64,000 nt of DNA from Cafeteria roenbergensis (taxonomy: Eukaryota; Sar; Bigyra; Bicosoecida; Cafeteriaceae): the NCBI GenBank assembly GCA_008330645.1, contig VLTN01000030.1:62001-126000 (forward strand), read 5' to 3'. Shown here piece by piece: positions 51,064-61,920 of this stretch (position 1 is the stretch's first letter; each line of letters begins with the position of its first letter). The position numbers and the translations under genes were made by a program. Below the pieces are notes generated by a model. It saw nothing but the letters and a program-made list of their open reading frames with translations. It did no database searches and was not told the origin of the DNA.

Positions 51064-51418
51064 GGTTGGCCCTGGCCGAGTCGGGCTAGCGAGATTGTGT
51101 GCTGTCGCAGCCCCAAACGGGGAGCTCTGCGCGGGACGGCACAAGCCGGTTCTGCGCGCGTGGCAGCCTCGTCGTCGCGGCGCACGCATTCTGGCCAAAC
51201 GGGGAGCAAACGCTGGTCGTGTGCAATTGTTGGCATTTGGGGGGCCAGATGCGCGTGCGGTGGGGGTGCGTGCGGGCGCGACGCTACTGACGTCTAGGCG
51301 CATTCTGGGCTCAACTAGGATCAGATTTCATCTTGAGGCGAGCTCGGTCAAAAGAGAAGCCGGGATTCATGGTGCACGCCTCCGGCGGGTCGGCGGACGA
51401 AGCCTGCGCAGAGGCCCC
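51064..51418. other. Spacer between two minus-strand genes
   Basis: About 350 bp, lower in GC than its flanks. It should hold the 3' region of the upstream coiled-coil gene and the promoter of the thioredoxin gene. Nothing else is recognised. Confidence 0.4.
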
Positions 51419-54400
51419 TCACGCTGCCTTGTTGCAGGACGTGCACTCCCACGCGCGGCCCGAGAGCGGGAAGGTGAGCGCGAACTGGCCCGCCTTCCCG
51501 CCCTGCTGACCTTTCACGTTTGCGCGGATCGTGAGGCCGGCTGAGGGATCAAAGTCTCTCACGGTGTTGCTCAGCAGCAGGGGCGCCCGAAGGACCGCCC
51601 GGCGCTCCCCGGCCCTGTCGCTGCTTGCTGTCGTGGCGCCCGTCAGCTGGTCGACTGCGCAGGCAAACCGGTCGGCGTCGAAGCTGTCCCCGCCCTCGGA
51701 GCGCATCCAGGCGCGCGTGCAGTGCGGCTGCGCAAAGCCGTCAAGCACGGGCCCGTCGGAGCACTGGCAGGCCACCATGGGGTCCGACTGCACCAGCAGG
51801 GCCGGGGCGGCGCTGCGGCGCACCCGCACCCCCAGATCGTGCAGGGCCACCAGCAGGCGCCGGGCCACGCACTCGTCCCCCTCCGCCGCCGCGGGGAGGG
51901 CCTGCTCCAGGGCGAGCGCGCCTGCAGCCATGGCCTCGTCCTCGGACAGGGGGGCACTCCCGGCTGCCTCAGCCGCGGCCGCGGCGGCCGCAGCAGCCGC
52001 CTTTTGAGCCGCCACGCGCTGCGCGACGGACACGTCGTGGGCGAGGACGACGGCTGCCGCCAGGTCCCCCACCGTGGCAGCGATGGTGGTGTGCCGGTGC
52101 GCGGCGCCCTCGAGCTGCAGCCGCTCCAGCCCGCGCGCGGCGTCGAGCACCTCGGGGGGCAGCTCGCCGCCGGCGTCCGCGCCGCCCGCCCCCGCCCCGT
52201 CATCGTCGCCGTCGCCGTCGGCCTGATCATCGGCAGCACCCTCTTCTGCCCCCTCAGACTGCTGCTGCTTCTTGTCGCCGTCGGCCTGATCCTCGGCAGC
52301 ACCCCCTCCTGCCCCCTCAGGCTGCTGCTGCTCGTTGCTGTCAAGGCGCCGGCCACCGCGCAGCGCCGCCGCGCCGCCAGCCGCGTCGCCGTCGGCCAGG
52401 CGTCTGGCCCGCGCCGGCGCGCCGTCGCCGCCAAGCTTGGCGTCTGGCCAGAACCCGGGCTGCAGGGCCGGCGAATCGCGGAGCTGGACCTCGGACCAGT
52501 CGGACAGCTTCTGCAGCGGGTCCTGCTCTGCCGTGAAACCGTCCCAGCCACCGACCAGCGGCACGAGCTCGGCCTGGTCGTCGTCGTCGCTGGGGGCCCC
52601 CATGCTCGCGACGGGGGCCCACGCCGACGTGCCAGGAATGGCCGCCGCCGCCGCGTCGTCGAGCGCCATGGGCGAGAGGCGGGCTAGCGCCGCGTCCAGC
52701 AGCACCACGCGGTCCGACTCGCCCTGGCCCTTCACCGCGGCCAGCACGGCGCCCACCAGAGGGGAGGCGGCCAGCCCGGCGTCCGCCGCCGCGTCGGAGT
52801 CGTCGTCCGCGGCGGCAGCGGCTCGGCCCACGGGGGCGCCAGCGACGGCCGCGCGGTCGAGGTCCCGTGCCGGGCGGGTCGCGAGCCAGCGCCGCGCCTG
52901 GGGGCTGCCGGCTGCCTCGGCTGGAAGGCGGTTCTGCAGGAAGGCGGCCCCAACGGCGGCGGCGCGCGCGACGCGGCCCGCACCTGGGACGGTGCGCGCT
53001 CCCGTGAGCGCGGTGGGACCCGTCACGACGGTCACCTGGAGGGTGTGCTCGTAGGCGATGGACGCGCTGAGCGCCATGGCGGAGAGCCAGTCTACGAGCT
53101 CTGCCGGCTCCATGCCGCTGGGGGCGTCCGTGGCGTCCACCACCGCGATGACGAGCCTGGCGAAACCTTCCGCTGAGAGGGTCGCCGACCGCGCCGCAGA
53201 GAGGATGATGGAGGGGAGGCGGTGCGACGCCGCGGCGCGGAACGGAAGGATCAGGAGGGGCGCCGAGTGGCGGGGCTCGCTCTGCTTGGTCGCCACGCGG
53301 ACGTCGGCGGGCGGGCGCACGGGCGGCAGAGCCGGCGGCGCGAGCCGGGCAGACCCCGCCCCGGTGACCTCTGCGGCGGCGAGCTGCGCATCGGCCCGCC
53401 TGGCCCAGCCCGCCGCCACGGCCTCCGCCGATAGGTTGGCCATCTGCGCGATGCCGGGGGCCGAGGGCGTGAGCGCCTCCACGTCGGGCAGGGACCACCA
53501 TCGTCGGCGGAAGCAGAGCGGGACTTGCGCGGATTCGCCGGTGTCGTCCCGCACGACGGGGAGGAGGACTCTGAAGAACGCGCCGAGGACGGGGTGGACG
53601 CCGATGACGGCCCGGCTGCAGCAGGGGCGCTCCACCTCTGCCGAGAGGGCCCCCTGCTGGGGGGAGGGGCCCTGCGTCCTGAACCCTGCCGGCCTGATGG
53701 ACACGCCCTGAAGGCCCAGCGACGAGGCGTTGACGTCTCTGATGGCCTGGCGGCCGATTGCTTCCACCAGCGCGGGGTCCTGCAGCAGCAGGGCGCGGGT
53801 GGGGATGACGTCATCGGAGGGCGCGCCCAGGCCGACGCAGCGCTGCGGCCCCATCGGGGCGGCCGCGAGGTCGGCGTCCGCGGCGTCGAAGGGCAGCGCG
53901 TCTGCGCGGAGGGCGGGGCTGTTTCGCACGTCCATGTCCACGCGCTCTGTAGAGGCGCAGAAGTCGTCGAGCGTGGCCTGCGCCGCGGCCGCGATGCGGA
54001 GGCGCTCGCGGCGGAGCAGGGCCTCTTGGACCACCGTCTCGATGCCGACAAGGGCGTCCTGGCCGTGGCTCTGCCGGATGGCTTCGAGAGACGCGGCCCG
54101 CTCAGCGGCGATTCGGTCCATCTTGGCTCGCAGGGCGGCGGCGGCGCGCTCGGAGGAGGCCGCCCTCGCGAGGGCGGCGGCCATCTGCTCGGACGAGGCA
54201 GAGGTGGACGCCGCGCTGGCGGCGTCGGCTGCCCGCTTGGCCTCGGCGGCTGCCGCGTCGGCGGCTGCCAGCTGCTGGGCAGCCTGGTCGAGCTCGTTCT
54301 GCGAGGGGCACGGCGAGGGCGGAAGAGGCGAGTTTTTTGGGGGGATGCGTGTGCATGCGTGGGCAGGAGGGGGGGGGGGGGGGGGGTTTAGCGGCGGCCA

Positions 54401-55038
54401 CGCACCGCGACGGTCGCGTGGCAGCTTTGCGGGGCGGGCTTGCGGCCACACCCCACGCCGCACCGGGGACGACACCCGTGCTAGCTCGGGTGGCATTGTG
54501 ATCCATTCCCCCGCCTCGGTGGGGGGCGCGCATGGGCGAGCAAGCGACCGCTCACCTGGTACTGCCGGTCGGCCTCGCCCAGCGCGGCGGCCAGCTCCTG
54601 CTCGTACTTTGCGGCCGCCTGAGCCCGAATCGTGGCCTCAACCTCAGCTCGCTCATCTGCAGCAACGCAATCACAAAGCCCCGTTGCCAGGGAGGTGGAC
54701 GCGGCGCGAACGGACGCTCCAGCTGCGGCTTGCCGCGATGCCGCCCAAGTTGAGCACAGCATTCCATTCAGCGCCGATCGCGTGGCAGCGCTCCACAGGC
54801 GCAGCACCCCCCACAAACCCACGGATGCGGTCTCACCGTGCGACAGCGTATGCGCGATGGGCTTGGACACGTGTTCCTTGGCGGGCGGAACCAAAAACAT
54901 CCATGCAAACCATGATACGCAGAACACCAACACCGCCACGGACATGAGCATGCGCGGGCTCAGCCATCCCGGCTGGCCAGCTGCCCGAGCAGGCTCCCGC
55001 CTGCCGCTCCTCGCTCCCACGCGCGGAGGGGGCGGCAT
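51419..55038 (-). CDS. Single-pass membrane protein with coiled coil, unknown function
   Basis: I do not recognise this family. Two exons rebuilt: 55038-54556 and 54298-51419 (1120 aa), with a 257-nt intron (donor GTGAGC, acceptor CGCAG) containing a long G/C homopolymer near 54370. Exon 1 carries one hydrophobic anchor (RMLMSVAVLVFCVSWFAWMF, about residues 29-50). A coiled coil follows (VEATIRAQAAAKYEQELAAA, continuing into exon 2 with NELDQAAQQLAAADAAAAEA). A large mixed alpha/beta part then includes RAVIGVHPVLGAFFRVLLPV, FARLVIAVVDATDAPSG and LQVTVVTGPTALTGA. An acidic low-complexity insert lies at about 52190-52420. The C terminus is Cys-containing (VACQCSDGP, WECTSCNKAA). A type II membrane topology is plausible. 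Divergent from aureochrome. Confidence 0.7.
54365..54390. repeat. Poly-G/C homopolymer in an intron
   Basis: A run of about 20 G on the plus strand (a C-tract on the coding strand) within the intron of the unknown membrane protein gene, upstream of its acceptor. Confidence 0.85.
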
Positions 55039-56144
55039 CCCACCGCGGAGAGAGAGTGCCGACGCGTCGGGCTGACATCGATCGGCTCTGCAGGTGAGTT
55101 TGGTGTGACGGTCGGCTGAAACCACTGCCTGCGGCCAGGCTGCTGCCCAAGCATCGGGACCTCAGCACACCTCATGTTATGGGGAAGTGCTGCTCAACTG
55201 CATTTTGTGAATTGGGCCCAGAGGCACCGCCACAGAGCCAGCGGCGCACGATTGGAAAAAAAAAAAACTGGTAGTTTTGGCATGCCTGCTGCAGCAGTCG
55301 CCCCTTGTCTGCACGTCAGGTTCGGTGGTCATGCGGCCCATCGCTGAGCGGACGTGGCGCACTTTCCGGAGAAGTAGGGGTGCGAGCGGCTTCGATTGGG
55401 CGGTGAACAACGAGTGTGCCTCTTCGGCAAAACTATCTCCTCCAGCCCAATAGTCTGTGACGCGTCTTCAAGAGTTGCCAATCTTTGAACCATGGCGCTT
55501 GGCGTCGTCCCCAGGCGGCCGCCTGTCATAGCTCGGGTGGCAAAACTCAGCTCCGGGGGACGTCATGGTCTCACAGGTGAGACATACCACGAATTGCTGC
55601 AATACATGGAGCCATCGAAAGAAACCAATCGTTTTGGATGCCGGCAGTGCCCGTGGCCGTAGGTCAGGGCTCAAGGGGGATCATGACATCAGGCTCTGTG
55701 ACTCCCGGAATGGATTGCGACCCAGCCGGTGCGCGTCGCAGAGAGTTCAGCTGCCACAGCTTGCACTCCCTGGCCTCCCCCGCCCGTTCCCCCGCATGGC
55801 CCCTTTCCCAAGCCGGGCCTCGCGCGGGCGGCCGGAGTCTCTGGGCCGCGGACGAGACACGCAGGTTGCTGATCTCATGGTCCAGCGTGTTTGCGGGGAT
55901 GGGGGAGGGCAGAGCGGCGACGGACTCGGACTCAAAGTTCGCAAGCTCCCGTGCCGCTTCGTGCCCCCACCGCCAGGCCACGGCAAGCCTGCCAAGTTCC
56001 AGAGGGCCTTGCAACGCGAGCCCCTGCTGCACGCGCCCGGGGCCGCGCAGAGCCTGCGTCGTGCCGCGCCGCCGCGAGTTGCAGTGCGGCTCGCGCTCTG
56101 TCCGCAACTGCGCAGCCCGCAGCCCGGCAGCGGCACCTCTCGGG
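55039..56144. promoter_or_regulatory. Divergent 1.1-kb region upstream of aureochrome
   Basis: No gene is recognised. The first half is lower in GC and has an A-run (55258-55266). The aureochrome frame is open back to 55638, so an N-terminal extension or 5' UTR lies here. Variants of the GGCAGAGC word occur at about 55908 and 56047. It is the natural place for light-responsive control of either neighbour, but I see no named element. Confidence 0.4.
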
Positions 56145-58449
56145 ATGGAGCTGCACCCGCTGCCCTTCTTCTTTCCGCCGTCCAACGACTTCGACGACGA
56201 CGGGGGCATCCTCGACGAGCTGTGCGAGTACCGCTCCGCTCTCGAGTCGGACGTGGGCGGGCATGGCGCACTGCTTGACCAGCTCCGGGGCAACCGCGAC
56301 CTCGGCTCGGCTGCCGTGGTGGCGGGAAGTGAAGCCGAGTCTGATGGGGCGGCACTGTCCCTGATGTCCCCCATGATCGCCGCATCGGCGGCGCCTGGCT
56401 TGTTCGCTGGGGCGGCGGGCAGTGGCGGGGCGTCGTCGCCCTTCCCTTCCGCGGCTCGGAGCGGCGCCTCCGATTGGAGCTCCGGCCAGCCGCCCTCTGG
56501 CGCTGTCCTCCAGGCCGGCGGCTCGCCAGCTCCTGTGGTTGCAGACCCGCTGCGCGGGGACGGCGCGGCCGCGGCTGGCGCGCCTCGCTCTGCGGCGCCG
56601 GTTCCCGAGTGGCCAGGGCGCACCACCGTCGCGTTGAAGCGGCCGCGGCAGGAGGACGCGCCCCCCGGCCTTGCCGCCGACTCAGAAGCAGGACCGCCCG
56701 CTGGCCTGGCTGAGCCAGCCAGCGCCCCGAAGGCCGCAAAGTTGCCCCGGCAAGCTGACCAGCCGCAGCCGGCGCGCAGCGAGCAGCAAGCTCCCACCCC
56801 CGATGCTGTCGCCGGCGGGCCGACCGCCGCCGAAGCGGCTGCCGCAGAGGCCAGAAGGCAGGCCGAGATCGCGCTCGCGGAGGAGACTGCGGCCGCTCAG
56901 GCCACGCTTGCCGGCCTTGCGGGGGCCAACTCGGAGCTGAAGCGCCGCGAGTGGAATCGCCTCAACGCCCGCAAGTCCAGGTGAGCGGACTTCCCTTGCG
57001 CCGTGGCTGCCCTCCCGATCGGGCAGGCGCCAGCGCATTCCTGCGTTGGTGCGCGGCCTCCCTTCGGGGCCCGCGCGCCACGGGCTCGGGCTGGGCTGCC
57101 TCACTGGTCGCGGGCCTTGCATGGCACAGTGCGATGGTGGATGTCCCGATGGCTGTCGGCGGGCCGCTGCCCGTCGCCCTCCTGCGCGATCCTGCCCGCG
57201 TGTTCCAGCCCGCACTGCAGGCATCGGAGTGCCTCGTCTTACGACGGGCGTCGTTGCCTTGTGGTGCAAGTGTGGGCAGCCGTGCAGCCAGGCCCGCGCG
57301 TGCCCGCACAGCAGTCGCGCCCAACGCCCGCCCTCAACGGCTTGCCGGCCCGGTGCTGCCCCCCGCAGAGTGCGCAAGAAGTTCATGGTGGACGCGATGA
57401 TTCGCCGGTTCGAGTCGCTGCGGGCGGAATGCAACGCCATCCGCGTGGTGCTTCACGAGCGCTCGCTGGTGACGGACTTTCGGGCCTGGGCGCGCACTCA
57501 CGCGCCCTCGTTCGAGCAGCAGACGGACCTCGCGCGGCAGTCGGCGGCCGACCTGGCGGCCTCCGCGGGCGTGTCACTGCCCGCGTCGTGCGTGGGCGTG
57601 GTCAAGGCAGCGGAGCGGCTCGAGTCGCTGCAGCGGCCGCTCACGATGCCGCGCGCCGCGGCGAGCACGGGCGCAGTCCCGCCGGCGGCAGCCCCGTCCC
57701 CTGCAGGCGCAGCTTCCCACCCGCCTGCGCAGAGCGGCCCGCCCGCCCCCTCAGCTGTGCCCGCGTGGCCGGGCGCGGCTGCGCCTGCGCGAGCCGGGGC
57801 GCTGGCCGCTGCGGGCCCCGCCGCCGTCTCCCCGTCCGCCTCTGCGGCCGCCGCTGCAGGCTCCACCCCGCCCCCGACCGTGCCGCCGCCCCAGCGTCTC
57901 TCCGGCGCCGACTACTCGCTGATGCAGAGCGTGGGGCTGGCCAAGCAGCACTTCATCATCACCGACCCCCTGGCCGAGGACAACCCCATCGTCTTCGCCA
58001 GCAGGGGCTTCTTCGACCTCTCCGGGTACGCGCCCCACGAGGTCCTGGGGCACAACTGCAGGTTCCTGCAGGGCCCTGCGACCGACCCGGACGCCGTTGC
58101 GGAGATCCGCGCAGCCGTGTCGCGCGGCGAGGACGCCCACGTGGTCGTGCTCAACTACCGCAAGGACGGCAGCCCGTTCTGGAACGACCTCTTCATTGCG
58201 CCGCTGCGCGACCCCGACGGCAACGTGGTGCACTTTGTCGGGGTGCAGGCCAACGTGTCGGAGGAGCGCGCGAGGCAGCTGCTGGCCCTAAAGGCGCGGG
58301 CGAGCAACGACGAGCGGTCCCGCAAGCTCCTGCACGCGTCGCAGCGCGCGATGTCCGCCACTGCTGTGAGACCCATGGGCGCGGGTGCCAAGCACGCCGC
58401 CCCCCGCGCGGCCGAGGAAGCCTCTGGCGCGCCCCTCGGTTTTGAGTGA
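56145..58449 (+). CDS. AUREO: Aureochrome: blue-light receptor transcription factor (bZIP-LOV)
   Basis: Two exons rebuilt: 56145-56980 and 57369-58449 (638 aa), with a 388-nt intron (donor GTGAGC, acceptor CGCAG) that splits the bZIP. The joined basic region reads REWNRLNARKSRVRKKFMVD, followed by a zipper-like IRRFESLRAECNAIRVVL. The LOV domain (about 459-565) begins DYSLMQSVGLAKQHFIITDP and has the flavin-adduct cysteine in GHNCRFLQG, then VLNYRKDGSPFWNDLFIAPL and a closing VHFVGVQANVSEE. Aureochromes bind FMN; blue light forms a Cys-flavin bond and alters DNA binding. The effector-before-sensor order is diagnostic of stramenopiles. The N-terminal 265 residues and the bZIP-LOV linker (about 57590-57900) are long and Pro/Ala-rich, making it longer than typical members. 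The start is the ATG nearest a conserved-looking acidic N terminus, but upstream starts are open. Confidence 0.93.
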
Positions 58450-58585
58450 AGGCACACTCGCCTTAGTTTTTTGCGGTCTGCGTCATCTATTGCCTATTCC
58501 CCCAAATAGGCCAGAGTCAGACAGGCTCGCATCACGACCCTCGCTCCGGCTCGCCACAGCGCTGCCACACCTGCCACAGCCCAGC
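58450..58585. promoter_or_regulatory. Short spacer between aureochrome and RPT2
   Basis: 136 bp between two genes on the same strand, so the RPT2 promoter must be compact or overlap the aureochrome 3' end. No motif is identified. Confidence 0.3.
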
Positions 58586-60444
58586 ATGTTCGGAGGTCCC
58601 GGTGGGCCGGGAGGCGCACCCCCCGGAAAGGACGATGCCAAGGACCGCAAGAAGGAGCAGAAGAAGAAGCGCTTCGGTGAGGGCGCCGCAGTTCGGCCAC
58701 GCATTCCCTGCCGAGCGCGTTTGCAGCCATCCCGGCGCGCCGCCCCTGGCGAATGGGCCGGCTGCCCGGACGCCAGGCCGCGCGCAGCAGGCTGCACAGC
58801 CACCGCGCCCTCCCGCAGCGGAGCGGGGTGCTCGGCGGGTGCGGCAGCCGAGCGGGCCGCCGGATTGCTAGTTGCCCGCCTCGCGGCCCACAGGCCGGCC
58901 TCACCAACGCGCGCGCCCCTCGGGCGAAGCGCAGAACTGGGCGCAGTCCCGCCTCTCGACCCCCCCGCCTCCCAGCCGCTTCCGATTCTTGCGTGCACCC
59001 CACCGCCCCCGCGTCGCAGAGGCCAAGGCTCCCACGCGCGTCGGCAAGAAGCGCCAGCAGGGCGGCTCCGCGGCCACGAGGCTGCCCAAGGGTGAGCGCG
59101 CGCCTCGCAGCGACCCCGCCGGGACGGTGCGACGGCAGCAGGTGACCGCCGTGTGCGCGTTGCGGCGCACCGCGTGGCGGCGGCCGCGGAGGGCGCCTGC
59201 GGCGCAAATCCATGTCTCCGCGCCGAGCTTGCTCCGCCTGCCTCCCCCCCCTGCCTCCGTCGTGTGGCCGCGCAGTGACCCCCACTGCCAAGTGCAAGCT
59301 GCGCATGCTCAAGCTTGAGCGCGTGAAGGACTTCCTGCTCATGGAGCGCGAGTTCATCCGCAACCAGGAGGTGCTCAAGCCCAAGGAGGACCGCGCCAAG
59401 GAGGAGCAGTCCAAGGTGGAGGACATTCGCGGCACGCCGCTGCAGGTGGGCACTCTCGAGGAGATGGTCGACGACTCCCATTGCATCATCTCGACGCCCA
59501 ACGGGCCGGAAACGTTCGTCAACATCATGAGCTTCGTCGACCGCGACGCGCTCGAGCCGGGCTGCACCGTGCTCCTCCACAACCGCACGTCCTCCGTGGT
59601 GGGCCTCCTCAACGACGAGACGGACCCCTCCGTGTCCGTGATGAAGGTGGACAAGGCCCCGCTGGAGTCCTACGCCGACATCGGCGGGCTGGAGAAGCAG
59701 ATCCAGGAGATTAAGGAGGCCGTCGAGCTCCCGCTCACCCACCCGGAGCTGTACGAGGACATCGGCATCAAGCCCCCCAAGGGGGTCATCCTCTACGGCG
59801 AGCCCGGAACGGGCAAGACGCTGCTTGCCAAGGCCGTCGCCAACGAGACGTCGGCCACCTTTTTGCGAATGGTGGGCTCGGAGCTGATCCAGAAGTACCT
59901 CGGCGAGGGCCCCAAGCTCGTGCGAGAGCTCTTCAAGACGGCGCAGCAGCAGGCGCCCTCCATCGTCTTCATCGACGAGATCGACGCCGTCGGCACGAAG
60001 CGCTACGACAGCGGCTCCTCCGGCGAGCGCGAGATCCAGCGCACCATGCTCGAGCTCCTCAACCAGCTCGACGGCTTCGACGAGCGCAACGACGTCAAGG
60101 TCATCATGGCCACCAACCGCATCGACAGCCTCGACCCGGCCCTGATCCGACCCGGCCGCATCGACCGCAAGATCGAGTTCCCCCTCCCCGACGTCAAGAC
60201 GAAGCGCCGCATCTTCGGAATCCACACCGGCAAGATGGCCCTCGCCCCCGACGTCGACATCGAGGAGTTTGTCATGGCCAAGGACGAGCTCTCCGGCGCT
60301 GACATTAAGGCCATGTGCACGGAGGCCGGGCTCATGGCGCTGCGCGAGCGACGCATGCGCGTGTCGCAGGCCGACTTCCAAAAGGCCAAGGAGAACACCC
60401 TCTACAAGAAGAAGGGCTCCATCCCAGAGGGCCTATACCTCTGA
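58586..60444 (+). CDS. RPT2: 26S proteasome regulatory ATPase RPT2 (S4/PSMC1)
   Basis: Three exons rebuilt: 58586-58676, 59020-59091, 59276-60444 (443 aa); introns of 343 and 184 nt with GTGAG donors and GCAG acceptors. One of six AAA+ ATPases in the proteasome base that unfold substrates and open the 20S gate. Conserved parts: [12 protein letters not shown] and [20 protein letters not shown] at the N terminus, the OB domain ([18 protein letters not shown]), Walker A GEPGTGKT, Walker [13 protein letters not shown], the second-region-of-homology [15 protein letters not shown], and the C-terminal HbYX tail LYL that docks in the 20S ring. The small AAA lid is intact. Unlike animal, plant and fungal RPT2, the protein starts Met-Phe-Gly rather than Met-Gly, so the usual N-myristoylation signal is absent from this start. 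Confidence 0.97.
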
Positions 60445-61920
60445 TCCGGCCCGGGGCGCGCCCCTCGCCGCCTTGCGTGTGTCTGCCGGGGGAAACGGTC
60501 CGCCCCCCCCTTCCCCGTCCAGCCGCTGCCCCGTGCGCAACACCCTTGCGTTGCGCTGCCCCCCCTCCCCCCCCCCCCCTCCGCCCCCCGGTCGTTCTCC
60601 CGCTCTCCCCGTCCTTGGCCGGCCCGGCACCGGCTTCATGTGCGTGCTTATATCCAAGCTGCCTCGCAATCTTGCGCGATCAGCGCCCTGCCGCAGCGCC
60701 GACCCCATCACGCGGCCGGCCACTCCCGCCCCAGCACAGCCTCGCGCCTTCATTCCTCTGTCTCTCTCTCACAGCCTCGCGCCTTCATTCCTCTGTCTCT
60801 CTCACAGCCTCACGCCTTCATTCCTCTGTCTCTCTCACAGCCTCGCGCCTTCATTCCTCTGTCTCTCTCTCACAGCCTCGCGCCTTCATTCCTCTGTCTC
60901 TCTCACAGCCTCGCGCCTTCATTCCTCTGTCTCTCTCACAGCCTCGCGTCTTCATTCCTCTGTCTCTCTCACAGCCTCGCGCCTTCATTCCTCGGTCCCT
61001 CTCTCACAGCCTCGCGCCTTCATTCCGCTGTCTCTCTCTCACAGCCTCGCGCCTTCATTCCGCTGTCTCTCTCTCACAGCCTCGCGCCTTCATTCCTCTG
61101 TCTCTCTCTCACAGCCTCGCGCCTTCATTCCTCTGTCTCTCTCTCACAGCCTCGCGCCTTCATTCCTCTGTCTCTCTCTCACAGCCTCACGCCTTCATTC
61201 CGCTGTCTCTCTCTCACAGCCTCTCGCCTTCATTCCTCTGTCTCTCTCTCACAGCCTCTCGCCTTCATTCCTCTGTCTCTCTCTCACAGCCTCGCGCCTT
61301 CATTCCTCTGTCTCTCTCTCACAGCCTCGCGCCTTCATTCCTCTGTCTCTCTCTCACAGCCTCGCGCCTTCATTCCTCTGTCTCTCTCTCACAGCCTCAC
61401 GCCTTCATTCCGCTGTCTCTCTCTCTCTGCCCCTAATCACCCCCAACGCGCTGGCAGGCAGGCGCCACGTGGCTCGCGTGAGCGGGCCTGGCGCAGCTCG
61501 TCCGACGCACTGTTCAGGCCGCGCGGCTGGCACACCCGCAGTGCCAACAGCGCCACACCGGCGCTCACACAATCATTCGGCCCTCGCTTCATCCATCACC
61601 ACCCCATCATCACTCCCCCCCTCCACACACACGCGCGCCCCCGCCCCTCGCGCGCCACCTCAAGGCTGGCCGCCCCGGCCGCACCAGCCGCTGGTGCCGC
61701 CCTGCCCCCAGACGCAACCGCCCCCAGCGGCAGCGCCAGCGGCGGCGGCAGCGGCAGCGGCAGCGGCTGCAGTGCGGACATCAGGCCGCGCCTGACCGCC
61801 CTGGGGCCCAGGCGGCCGCTGTCTGGCCCGCCGCTTCGAGCGCTGGCCTGCGCCTCGGGGCAGGCGCGGTCGCCCGGCGACCGGTCCTCATTCCCGGGTC
61901 ACCTGCCGGTCACGCGCCAA
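60445..61920. other. Convergent spacer between RPT2 and mL40
   Basis: About 1.5 kb without a gene. It is dominated by a tandem array (60736-61430). Before the array lie long C-runs (60490-60600), and after it more C-rich DNA. Long open frames across the array are products of the repeat. Confidence 0.7.
60736..61430. repeat. 33-35-nt minisatellite, about 20 copies
   Basis: I count 20 tandem units. Each contains cctcgcgccttcattcct followed by a pyrimidine tract (gtctctctctc or gtctctctc) and acag. Length variation (33 versus 35 nt) comes from one CT dinucleotide. Single-base variants (cgctg, ctcacg, ctctcg) mark subsets of copies. Each unit looks like a polypyrimidine tract followed by a CAG acceptor. 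Confidence 0.95.

Noticed and set aside
60736-61430. CRISPR-like array
   Set aside because: Units are directly adjacent with no unique spacers, and the DNA is eukaryotic.
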